DNA from: Phaseolus vulgaris
Taxonomy: Eukaryota; Streptophyta; Magnoliopsida; Fabales; Fabaceae
Assembly: GCF_000499845.2 (NCBI RefSeq)
Contig: NC_023753.2
Coordinates: 2,108,001-2,172,000 of the forward strand
Length of the DNA stretch: 64,000 nucleotides
Reading direction: 5' to 3'
A model generated the notes under the pieces. It was not told the DNA's origin. It did no database searches and was given only the letters and a program-made list of their open reading frames with translations. Of this stretch, positions 38,521 to 48,924 are shown one piece after another (within the stretch, counting starts at the first letter, position 1; each line of letters begins with the position of its first letter). The translations under genes were made by a program, and so were the position numbers.

Positions 38521-38560
38521 TATTTATTTTTTATTGTTAAAAAAATGAATATTTTATTTT

Positions 38561-40215
38561 TAATTGAAGTGAAATTTGCAAAACATGTAATCAGCCACAT
38601 AACATTTAATTACATTTGTTTCTGCTACAAGGAAAATAGTAGGGACATGAAGAGAAAAATCTTGGAAAAGACATAGATAAAACCAGCGAGATGCAGGTAG
38701 TGTCTGTAATAAACTACCATACTTAAGTGAGAGCTCTTATTAGGCATTGAAGACGTAAATAAGAGTCTATATCATAATGGGGGCATGTAGGATGGGAAGA
38801 AGGGTAACACTAACAGCTCTTGGTGTTGGTTAGTGTGCCCTTGGGGCTTGTGCCTGATTATGCTATGTGTAGCTTACTTAGAGCATACCACTTAAGGGTA
38901 CTTTCCGGAGTTGGTCATAGTACTAATTTGAGTGTGTAAAGATTTAAGTGGTGCACTGTGTAGGCAGCCAAATCAATGCAGAGCTAGGTAGCCAAAATAG
39001 AGGCTCCAGATTAGTTTGGTGTACAAGTAGCAAGGAAACAAAAGATGCCCTCACACCAACCAATCTTTATCAAATACATAAGCTTCTTGTTAGTTTGGTG
39101 TACAATGTTGAGTCCACTTTAGTTTTTTGTCTGCAAAATTGAGGCCACTTTAGTTATTTGTAGTTGGTATGCAACTTTATAGAGAGAGAAAAAAATAACA
39201 AGAGCAAGAGGCTAGAAATTAGAATAGAAGAAAAATATTATTTAATGATAAGGTTTGTTCCTGATTGGGAATGAAGGTAAGCTAGAATGAAGAAGAAGTA
39301 AGGGCATATGGTAGCATTCTGGTGAAAGTAATAGGAGAAAGAACCGGGAGTGAATCCAAAAGCATAAAGACACAATGCATGAGGTCTACTTTTTCTAAGA
39401 ACAAAAAAGGGTGTATATGCAAATGGAAACTGCAAGCTGAAAAATCAAAGTAACTAAACAGCTATTCAATCACAGAAAGTTTGAAGCAGCTGAGCCATGA
39501 TCTCATTGTGGCAAGCACAGTACGTAGTGCAGAGCTATCTGAGAAGAGTGAACAATAACTAGAGGCATCCATTTTTGGGGTCTGCATATATAAGACCAAT
39601 CACCCTACCATCAATAATTTGGCACTGATTCAATTAGGTGAACCTGTGTGTTATTGATGGAAATTCAATGCTAATAGGGATGCAGACAATTCTCTGATTC
39701 GTCTTCTCACCACCACCACTACGTACCAAGACAGTGATGTAACCTTCACTGGTTCCATCTACCAACTAATTCTTTGCAAGTTATCAGTAATTTTCCTCGC
39801 AAAATCTCTCTTTCTTTACTTCTTCCTCAAAACTTCCAATTCCTTTTTGTTTTTTTTTCCTTTTATGTGTCTCAAACCAGTCACAGGGTTCAACTAAATT
39901 TGCATGATGCATTTAGGTATTTTAACATTTCTACCATGACAATCCTTTGTCTACCCTTGCAACTTGAGAAATTATCATGAAACAAAAATCATCTAAAAAA
40001 GTGGCTAGAACTAGAAGTAGCAAATCATGGATGTGTCAAAAAGTATCAAATTTGCACTAACACACTTCCCATATACACCAAAACAAAACTAAATTTCCTG
40101 TCAATAAGCTAATTATAAGAAAACTAAAATAATTAACAAGATAAAGAAGGGGATTTTAAAGAGTTTATGATAAGATAGTAAGATTGTAGATGTGCCCTAG
40201 AGCGTGGCTGATTAA
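38561..40215. other. Intergenic region, no gene recognised
   Basis: Less AT-rich than its surroundings. It contains a short hairpin GGGTAACACTAAC...GTTAGTGTGCCC near 38800. ORFs at 38948-39142 plus and 39238-39435 minus show no domain. Confidence 0.4.
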
Positions 40216-40218
40216 TAA

Positions 40219-40600
40219 TCGAACAAGAAAATCAATAGATAGAAACTAATTTTTAGATAAAAAATAATTAGTTGCAATAGTAACTAAATTAGAGACCATT
40301 TTAGAAACTAAATAAAAAATTGGTTTATAAATTAGTTTCTATTATTGTTAAATAATTTTTAAATTGGTATCTAATTAGCAACCAAGGTTTTAGAGACTAA
40401 ATTTAGAAACTAAATAATTGGTAGTTAAAACCTTGATTGCTAATTAGATACCAATTTAGAAATTATTTAATAATAATAGATACTAATTTAGAAACAATTT
40501 TTTTATTTAGTTTCTAAAATGGTCTCTAATTTAGTTACTATTGCAACTAATTGTTTTAGTCTCTAAAAATTGATTTCTATTTCATGATTTTCTTGTAGTA
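40219..40600. mobile_element. CACTA-type fold-back MITE, copy 1
   Basis: Almost the whole element is one inverted repeat: the left half 'attagttgcaatagtaacta' is mirrored by 'tagttactattgcaactaat' on the right, and the central 'aaccaaggttttagagacta' has a matching complement. The right end is TTTTCTTGTAGT; the left end 'gaacaagaaaatcaatag' is mutated. Same family as copies at 41.25, 43.9, 54.9 and 57.3 kb. Confidence 0.8.
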
Positions 40601-41249
40601 AAAAGATAAAAAAAACATGGATGAGAGACATATAATAACACTCCTCCGATTTCTAGAGATAAAGCATATATTCCTATGTTACAAATCTCATCATTAATTA
40701 AAGACCTAGAGGCAAAAAAATAAAATAAAAATCAAAACATACATGCTTAGGGGAAGCTTTATTGATTCTTGATGTTATTTATATTTTTATAATAAATGTG
40801 AAACTAGCCTTTTGTAATTAGAAAGTTGAATTTTGATGTTCTATAAAAAAATTGAAGTTTAAATTTTAATCTACATAAAAAATAATTGATTAAAAAAAAT
40901 GTATCCGATAAATTTTTTAAAATATTATCTTGCTTGTAAAAAGGTATTTAGTAATGAAATAGTTATTTTTTTTTATATGACATGGCATCATTTCACAAAT
41001 ATAGTTAATATACTATTTATGGTTTAGTTTGCTTGGTTTTTAACTTTGTTATGAGATCGACAGAGATACTAGATATTATAGTAGACTAAATTTAATTTAA
41101 ATAGTTAATGTATAATGCTTTTTTTAATAGTTTTAGTCATATTTAAATATTTCTTTAGTTCATGTAAAATGAAAAGGTCTAATTTTTATTGTAATTTTTT
41201 TATTTTTCATCATTTTAAAATTAGACATTTTGATTTTGATCATTGATAT

Positions 41250-41598
41250 CACTACGAGAAAATCATGAAATAAAAACTAATTTTTAGAGACTAAAAATAA
41301 TTAGTTGTTATAGTGACTAAATTAGAAATCATTTTAGAAACTAACAAAAATCTATTATTGTTAAATGGTTTCTAAATTGGTGGCAACCAAGGTTTTTGCT
41401 ACCAAATTTAGAATCTAAATAATTGGTAGTGAAAACCTTGGTTGATAATTAGACAACAATTTAGAAATTATTTAACAATAATATAAACTAATTTAGAAAC
41501 CAAGTAGTCTTTAAAATAGTCTCTAATTTAGTCTCTATAACAACTAATTATTTTTTATCTCTAAAAATTAATTTCTATTTCATGATTTTCTTGTAATG
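41250..41598. mobile_element. CACTA-type fold-back MITE, copy 2
   Basis: The left end CACTACGAGAAAATCATGAA and right end TTCATGATTTTCTTGTAATG are inverted and differ by two or three bases. The body repeats the family pattern (AATTAGTTGTTATAGTGACT mirrored on the right). I could not find a clear 3-bp target duplication for this copy. Confidence 0.82.
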
Positions 41599-42294
41599 AT
41601 GTTGTTTATTTATTTAAGGGAAATACATTTCAAAGTATCTTCTACTAGTAGCTGAATTATAATGCTTTATAGGTTGTACTAGAGGATTGCTAATAAAAAA
41701 AAAAGGTTGTACTATAGGAATTTTTTTTTATGATGTTTTATTAGAAGTAGACCATATTTCTTGTAGGATGTGATATTTTTTTTTATAAAAAAATTGTATT
41801 ATAATACTAATATGTCATATTTCAATATTGTTTATAAGAGAATTAAAAAAAACAATGATTTTAATTTTTTTAAAATTAGAATAAAATATTTTTTATTTGA
41901 TTATAAATAAATTTTATTTATTAAATATTTTTTTTAGAAAGATAAATAATAATAATAAAATTATAAAAACCAAAATAAAGTCGCTATGTTTATAGAGGCT
42001 TACAAAAATATACTTTAAACCATTTATTTATAAATTAAAAGTCAGAACATCTTTTTGGAATCCAAAATATAAGAGATTATTACTTAATTGTCATATACTT
42101 GATTTTGAACATTCACATTTCATTCATAAATCTACTAAATAGTAAAAATCGTTATTTTATTTATTATTTTAAAAATAAGTAATAGTGTATTCTAAATTTT
42201 AAACTCATTTTTCTATCAAATAATAAATAAAATAAAATGAACTCTTCAACATTATCTAACTACTTCAATTGAAAAAAGAGATTTTTTATGAATA

Positions 42295-42346
<52 letters not shown>

Positions 42347-42690
42347 TTTATTTAAAATAAACAATACCAAGTGCACAACTCCAATCTTTAGCTGGTTTGG
42401 CTAGGGTATAGGCAACAGAGCCAATTTATTTAATGTGTGTGAAGTCCTTTTTCTTTTTTAACAACCTAGTAATGCATTTACATTTTATTTTATTTTATCA
42501 ATACAAAATGTATTAGGAAACCTCCTATTTTCAGTGACATAGTGAATAAAAAGGTGATAATTTAAATAAAATGCTGCCGCTAATAAGTCATTGTAAACGT
42601 TTGTTAATGTAGTAAAAACTAATACGACCCACGGGATTTATTTTGTTATAAAATAAAATTGAATTATAATTTTTTTTTATCTAATAGCAC
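41599..42690. other. AT-rich intergenic stretch with (AT)n
   Basis: No ORF of interest. An (AT)n run occupies about 42297-42344. Confidence 0.55.
42297..42344. repeat. (AT)n microsatellite
   Basis: About 24 AT dinucleotides without interruption. Confidence 0.95.
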
Positions 42691-43887
42691 ACTATTGTTA
42701 TGAAGCACAATATTGGTTGTACAATTAATAAGAAACGAAAATAATTAGAAGAAGTAACAAAATGAGACATGAAATATAAAAATATTTTTGTATATATGCG
42801 CCCAATTTTTAGTATTGACCACGTGAAAATATTAAGTCAATACACTTTAAGGAAGCACACAAACAATTAACAAGTAAAAGTGAAGAAACAAACAGAAGAA
42901 GAAAAGAAGGAAATATTTTTTGATAATGTACATATTTAAAAGATAATGAAAAAACATATATTTGTAGAAATGAAAGTTACAAAAAGTAAGAGAAACAACA
43001 CAAATAATAAGACATCAAAATACAAGCGCTTTCATGTGTATAGGTGACATAATTTTAGTTTTGAGAACATGAGATTATTAAATGCACAAATTTAAAATAA
43101 GACAACACATTAATCATAGTAGTGGAAAACATAACTTTCATGTAAGTGACATATCATAAAAAAAAATCAACACAAATAATAACAAATGAAATTATTATGT
43201 AAGTGACATAACTTTCATGTAAGTGACATATCATATATTAAATTATTATGTCAACACATTTAAATTAACAGATCACATTACATACATATAAATATCTTAA
43301 TGAAAAAAATACACCTAGAAATGAAAGTAACAAAAAATATAAAAATATATATAAAAAAATAACATATAAAATATAGATGAGTGATTTTGTAACTATCTTA
43401 ATTTGAAAGTTATTATAAAAAAAATGTGTAAGCAAAGTAGTTTTTTTTTTCAAAAAACATAAATGTGAATAAAGAGCACTATGCAACAAAACATTTAAAA
43501 ATATATTATATTAATTATAATTTGTAGTGCTGAAGCACAACTATCATTACAAAGCACCAGATCATTCCTGCAAGTAATAAAAAAATTATCATAAATATAA
43601 TTAGTAAAAATAAAATTGAAAATGCCAATAACATAAATGTAAGGCTGATAGTACAACTATAAATGAGTATGACAAAACATAACATAAATTAAAAATTAAC
43701 ATATATGAAATATAGAGGTGCAAGTTTGTCTATGTTAACATTTCAGTGAAGAATACATTAAATTATTAAATCAACATAGTTAAAATAAGTCAATAAATTA
43801 GGAGTTAAAAAATAGAAATAAGAAAGAAAACTATTTTTTTTATCCAAAAACACGATTGTCATTGCAAAGCATTATCAAAGGAGATTA
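42691..43887. repeat. Diffuse, diverged repeat region
   Basis: Motifs recur irregularly: 'gaagcacaa' followed by an ATTG/ATCA stretch (42702, 43532), 'catgtaagtgacatatcata' (43139, 43218), 'aaatgaaagt(t/a)acaaaaa' (42970, 43319) and 'atgaaatataaaaatat' types. It looks like an old tandem or segmental repeat that has decayed. No gene is visible. Confidence 0.4.
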
Positions 43888-43890
43888 TTA

Positions 43891-44268
43891 CACTACAAGA
43901 AAATCATGAAATAGAAACCAATGTTTAGAAACCAAAATAATTAGTTGCAATAATAACTAAATTAGAGACCATTTTGAAAACTAAAACAAAAATTGGTTTT
44001 TAAATTAGTTTCTATTATTGTTAAATAGTTTCTAAATTGGTCTCTAATTAGAAACCAAGATTTTAGAGACTAAATTTAGAAACTAAATAATTGGTAGATA
44101 AAACATTGGTTGCTAATTAGATACCAATTTAGAAACTATTTAACAATAATAGAAAATTTAGAAACCAATCTTTGTTTTAGTTTCTAAAATGGTCTCTAAT
44201 TTAGTTACTTTGCAACTAATTTTTTGGTTTCTAAAAATTAGTTTCTATTTGATGATTTTCTTGTAGTG
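43891..44268. mobile_element. CACTA-type fold-back MITE, copy 3 (best preserved)
   Basis: A 378-bp element with ends CACTACAAGAAAATCATGAA and ATGATTTTCTTGTAGTG, flanked by the 3-bp direct repeat TTA (43888-43890 and 44269-44271). CACTA termini plus a 3-bp duplication identify the CACTA (En/Spm) superfamily. The two halves are near-complementary over most of their length, so the transcript or single strand would fold as one long hairpin. No transposase is encoded. Confidence 0.9.
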
Positions 44269-44308
44269 TTAGTTTTATTTATGAAAAATAATAAAGAAAT
44301 GATAAATG

Positions 44309-44570
44309 AGATTGTTGGAGATCCCATATCGACTAGAGATTAGGATATTTTATTCTTTATAAGTGAGTGTACACCTCACTTTATAAGTCGGTTTCATGAG
44401 ATTGAGTTAGATTTAAAGTTTACTTCTTAACATGATATGAGAGTCATTTAAGGCTTGGGTTGAATGTTGTTTAGGAGGCTTTTAGTTAGTTAATTTGTTT
44501 GTTAGGTTACCTTAGGAGAGTTTGTTGGGCCTATCGTGTGGCACCCGATATTGGTCCGTTAAAAAACATT
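44309..44570 (+). mobile_element. TRIM-like element, partial
   Basis: The LTR-like part starts TTGGAGATCCCATATCGACT and passes through 'agtgagtgtacacctcactt' and 'tcggtttcatgagattgagt' to TTCTTAACA. It is followed at once by 'tgatatgagagtca', a decayed form of the initiator-Met primer-binding site TGGTATCAGAGCCA. The short interior ends near 'gcacccgatattggtccgtt'. No second LTR was found. It lies only 40 bases from the MITE above. Confidence 0.5.
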
Positions 44571-44635
44571 TACAAAATTTACTATATTAATTATAATTTT
44601 ATGGTAGAGCACAACAATAAAAATTAGTATTATCT

Positions 44636-45075
44636 ACGGATTTTTGCTCACGGATCTAAATCCGTAGGTAAATTCAGCATTACTTACGGATAATACTTAC
44701 GAATATTACTTACGGACAACATTACTTACGAATATTACCCATAAATATGAATCTGTAGGTAAATTCAGCATTACCTACCAATTATTACCCATAGATCTCT
44801 ATTACATACCAACTTTATCTACAAATTTCTATTACCTACAAACTATTACCCATAAATCTTTATTACATACCAACTATTATTCACAAATCTCTATTACGTA
44901 CAAACTATTACCCACAAATTTCTATTACGTACTAACTATTACCCATGAATCTCTATTACCTACTAATTATTACCCACAAATCTCTATTACCTATAAATTA
45001 TACTCACGGATCTCTATTACCTACAAATTATTATCCATGAATCTCTATTATCTACCAATTATTATCATAATAACT
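44636..45075. repeat. ~31-bp minisatellite
   Basis: Units of the form 'attacccataaatctctatt' plus 'acctaccaact' repeat about ten times with substitutions, spacing about 31. The first part has related motifs with a palindromic core (CACGGATCTAAATCCGTAG at 44656-44674) and the direct repeat 'gtaggtaaattcagcattac' at about 44671 and 44756. Confidence 0.82.
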
Positions 45076-45103
45076 ATAGACATAATATTAAAAAAATTAC
45101 TAT

Positions 45104-45480
45104 AATATATTAATATTTATAAAATCCTAACAAATATTCATAAATAATAATAATAATAACTAATAGGTATACATATTATTAATATTATAAAATTAATAAT
45201 ATTAATATAATAATATAAAAAATATTATTAGTATTATATTAATAATATGAATAATATTATTAATGATATTAATAATATGAATAAAATTAATAATATTAGT
45301 AATAATATTAATATATTAATAATAATTAATAATATTAATATATTAATAATAATTAATAATATTAATATATTAATAATAATTAATAATGTTAATAATATTA
45401 ATAACATTATTATAATAATTAATAACGTTTTTAATTTGAATAATAATAATATTAATGAAATTTATAATATAAATGATATT
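45104..45480. repeat. AAT/ATT-rich simple repeat
   Basis: Long runs of AAT, AATATT and AATAATATTAAT cover this stretch. They create a 126-codon plus ORF at 45247-45627 composed largely of Asn and Ile, which is a composition artefact, not a gene. A 24-base block 'taataattaataatattaat' is repeated three times in it. Confidence 0.9.
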
Positions 45481-45639
45481 AAATATATGAATATAATGAC
45501 ATTTATAACTCCCTTAACAATATTCGCAATCTTTTTTTTTATCGACAAGGAAAAAATAAATATGGATATCTTTAAATGTGGTCCAATTCTTATATATCCT
45601 GAACATCTAACAATCAATTCAACCTAAGAAAACCCACAT

Positions 45640-48600
45640 CCCTTCACAAACAGTACAAAAAAAAAAATACTTTTGATCAACCTATAACAAATCACATATT
45701 TCTAATCGAAAACATAATGGATCTAAACATGAATTGGAGAAGAAAAAATAGACTGATGTAATTTTGGAAATAATCCAAGACCAAACCATTTTTTATTCTT
45801 AAAGACATATTATTTTGTATTTGTCTCAATGTTTTTAAAAGGGATAGTGTTAACTATTTTTTAGGCAATCAAATACATAAGTAAAATTTGGAGAAAGTAA
45901 TTACGAAGAAAAACGTAAGTATTGAAGATAAAACAGAATTAAAATTTAATAGGCGCAATAAATTAAATGATGAAATGAAGAAAACAATTAAAAAATATTA
46001 CATAAAAGTTATTTTTGGATATATAGCCAAAGCTTCCTGATTTTGATTAAAGTTGCTGTCAGTATCTGTGTAAACATTAATTAATCTATCTTTTTAGTCA
46101 GGTTAGGCTATTCAAAAAAGATACTTCTCAGACCAAAGATAAATATATCTCAATTTGCACATCAAATATTAGTATCCCTGGGTAAAAAATTCAAACCAAA
46201 TGATCAAAGGCAATCCATTAACTTTTTCGCATGTTTGGGGACTTTTTTTTTTATATTTTTGACATAAATGTTAATTGTAATATATATTCAAAATTATGAA
46301 TATTAAATGTTTTTTTCAACAATTAAAACTAGAAAAGAAAAGTGATTCAAATGCCTATTAATTATTTTGGTGTCAGATAATTTATTATTTTTTTCATGGG
46401 AAGAAGTTGTTATTAGAGATTGCTATCAGTAGGTCTAATCATGGTATTTATACTGGTATGCACTATTTACTGCCACACCAGAGGTCAAGCTTGACCTAAA
46501 AGAGAAGAAACTTTGAATTGTTTGTAAACAGTTGATTGTACAATTATGGCTTTCTAAACTTTAAGGATTAATTTGGTTTGGTGATAAAAATGATTTGATT
46601 TAATCTGGTTTGAAAATTTTGCTGTAGTGTACTGTCGGTTGGTCTCATGAGTTGAAACCTGTTGAGATTGCATCATTGAAGAGCTACCCCACGCCTCAAA
46701 TGAATTTGTCAGAAAACTTTTTTACCTCTAATAGATATCACCATAATCTGATTTGTAGTACCACGATCCGGAACAGGTATTTTCTCCTCTCCACGTTTTC
46801 ATCAATAGAATCCAAAATGCCTGAGAAGTTTTGAAGTATGAAGTAGTTTTAATGTTTCATTTGATTTTGTTACCAATATTGAGTTGGTGATGGTCTGAAC
46901 ATGTATGCAGTTTGTTAATTTGTTTTATTTCTCTCCCTAAAAATTCTCTTCATTTTGCTTCCCGTCTACATTATTAACTAGTACACATAAATGCAATGCA
47001 CTTTCTGTCACAATGGGAAAGGTAACAACTTTTCAATTTAAATTTTGACTGCTTGAAAGGAAGGAGGGCAGCATGGTGATGAAGACAATTTCCTCTACTG
47101 GTTTGTAAGTTGGCCTTGCTAGAGTTCTGAACATGGAAGAAATGTTTGTTGGATTTACTGCTTAAATTGGTGAAGGACCACTTTAAAAGTAATCATATAT
47201 AGACACACACTTACAAGAAAAAATTTCAGATAGTTGGGGCGCGCTCATATTGCATGAATCTTTGGGTCCAGGTTTTAAAAATATCAAATGTCTCTTGCAA
47301 CATTTTCTTCATAGTACCAACCAGCTAGTCAAGGCCAGCTGCAGTAGTGTGGTCCATGAATCACCTGATTTTAATGCCTAGCTAGCTCTCTTATTAGGCA
47401 GTGTCTTCTTTCTCCTTTATAACCATTTCAGGTGTGGTGGGGAAAACCTCTCACTTTGTGGACAAGAGGCCCTCTCTAATTATTGTTTCTTTTTGCCATT
47501 TCACATATATTCTGCTCCAAATCAAGAGGCACACCTTAATTAAATTCAACAAACTTACGTCAATCACTAGGTAATTAAACAACTGGTTAATTCAAGCTAT
47601 AGCAACATTTTGTATATGTTTGGATTCTCAGAACTGTTTCAATGCTTAAAAGTATAAATTATTTAAAGTAAATATAACTTTGCAATACACAAACACAAAC
47701 ACACGTATATTCTCTATCAGTTACACAGAGACTAGAGAGTTTGGATTCAATGAAATGCATCTAAAGAGAACAGAGAATATAATGATGAAAACATAAAGAA
47801 ATTTGAAATCCATTTCTTCACTTTCTTCATGCACATCTAGTGAAAAGGACTATGTATATGTAATCTATGAGATATAGCAACTTTCAAAGAATAAAACAAT
47901 AAGTGGGGGTCGAGTCTATCCCAACTTAGATTGCAAAAAACCCTAATGATAGATACTGATAGCAACCCTTCGTGGATGCAAGTCTAAGTCCCCTGGGTAG
48001 AATTTTACACCCAGAAGGAGGCATTGAGCTATTGTGGACCATACACAACCTGTTCTCAAACATCCCCCTCTTTAAGCACAATAACCACGCTAAAATGTCT
48101 ACGTACGCTATGCCTTGTCTTGCTTTCTTTCTGGTATAAATGTCATCTTTCATTCTTAGGGCAACCTTTAATGCTCAAAGATTTGTACTATACATTTGAT
48201 TGCCATCCTTTGTTGGTAAAGATTTTCTTTTCGAATATTAGTTAATCATTTTTTTCAATGCATTTGACTGAAATTATTTGAATATTTTTGAACCCTTTCT
48301 TGGCAGTTCCAGCTAGGGCAAATAAAAAAACAAAAAAAAACTAGAGGCGGAAGCTTCGTATAATTATCCAATAACCACTATAAAGCTCATTTTCTTTCTA
48401 TCTTTCTTCATCATATAATTCATTTTTATATTTTTTTTCCCTCTTATCTTGATACATATATTAATATGATTTGGCAGTGTATTAGGAATAATTAATACAA
48501 AAGCAACATGTTTCTGAATCCTTTTCTAATTCCGTCTGTCATTTCCCAAGTCTCAACCAAACCAGACGAAGCTAGGTAGCATTTTGCGAAAACCTGATTA

Positions 48601-48650
48601 AGCCCCCCACTCCCACTACCACACTCACGCTCTCCTTTTAAAGTCACGAG
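45640..48650. other. Intergenic region upstream of JAGGED
   Basis: No gene could be supported. It should include the distal promoter of the JAGGED-like gene. ORFs at 46652-46834 plus and 47926-48153 minus show no domain. Confidence 0.45.
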
Positions 48651-48689
48651 ACCCACTGTCCCCATTGTTCATTCAATTTTTTGTGTGGG

Positions 48690-48924
48690 GGGAGATAAGA
48701 GAGAGAGAGAGAGTGGCAGAGGAACTGATAGAGAACTTTCAAAGCTCTTTATCTTCTACCATCACTCAACTAGCCTCTATATTGCAGTCTCAAACTGAAA
48801 GTCTAACATATTTTGTAAAAACCTTTAGTTTTATCCGCCCATCTGAAACAAAGAGTGTTTGCCTCACATCGTTTTTTTTCCTCCTTTCTCTTTCTTTCTC
48901 TCTCTCTCTCTCTCTGTCGGTACC
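48690..48924 (+). promoter_or_regulatory. Probable 5' UTR of the JAGGED-like gene
   Basis: The stretch leading to the split start codon contains a GA microsatellite (about 48699-48713) and a TC microsatellite (about 48897-48915), typical of long plant 5' leaders. I see no good TATA box. ATGs and short ORFs inside are out of frame with the main product. The transcription start is not determined. Confidence 0.45.

Noticed and set aside
45247..45627. 126-codon plus ORF rich in Asn and Ile
   Set aside because: It is the translation of the AAT/ATT simple repeat, with no start context, domain or codon bias of a gene.
47926..48153. 75-codon minus ORF upstream of JAGGED
   Set aside because: Looks coherent at first but has no recognisable domain, and no splice or promoter signals were found.
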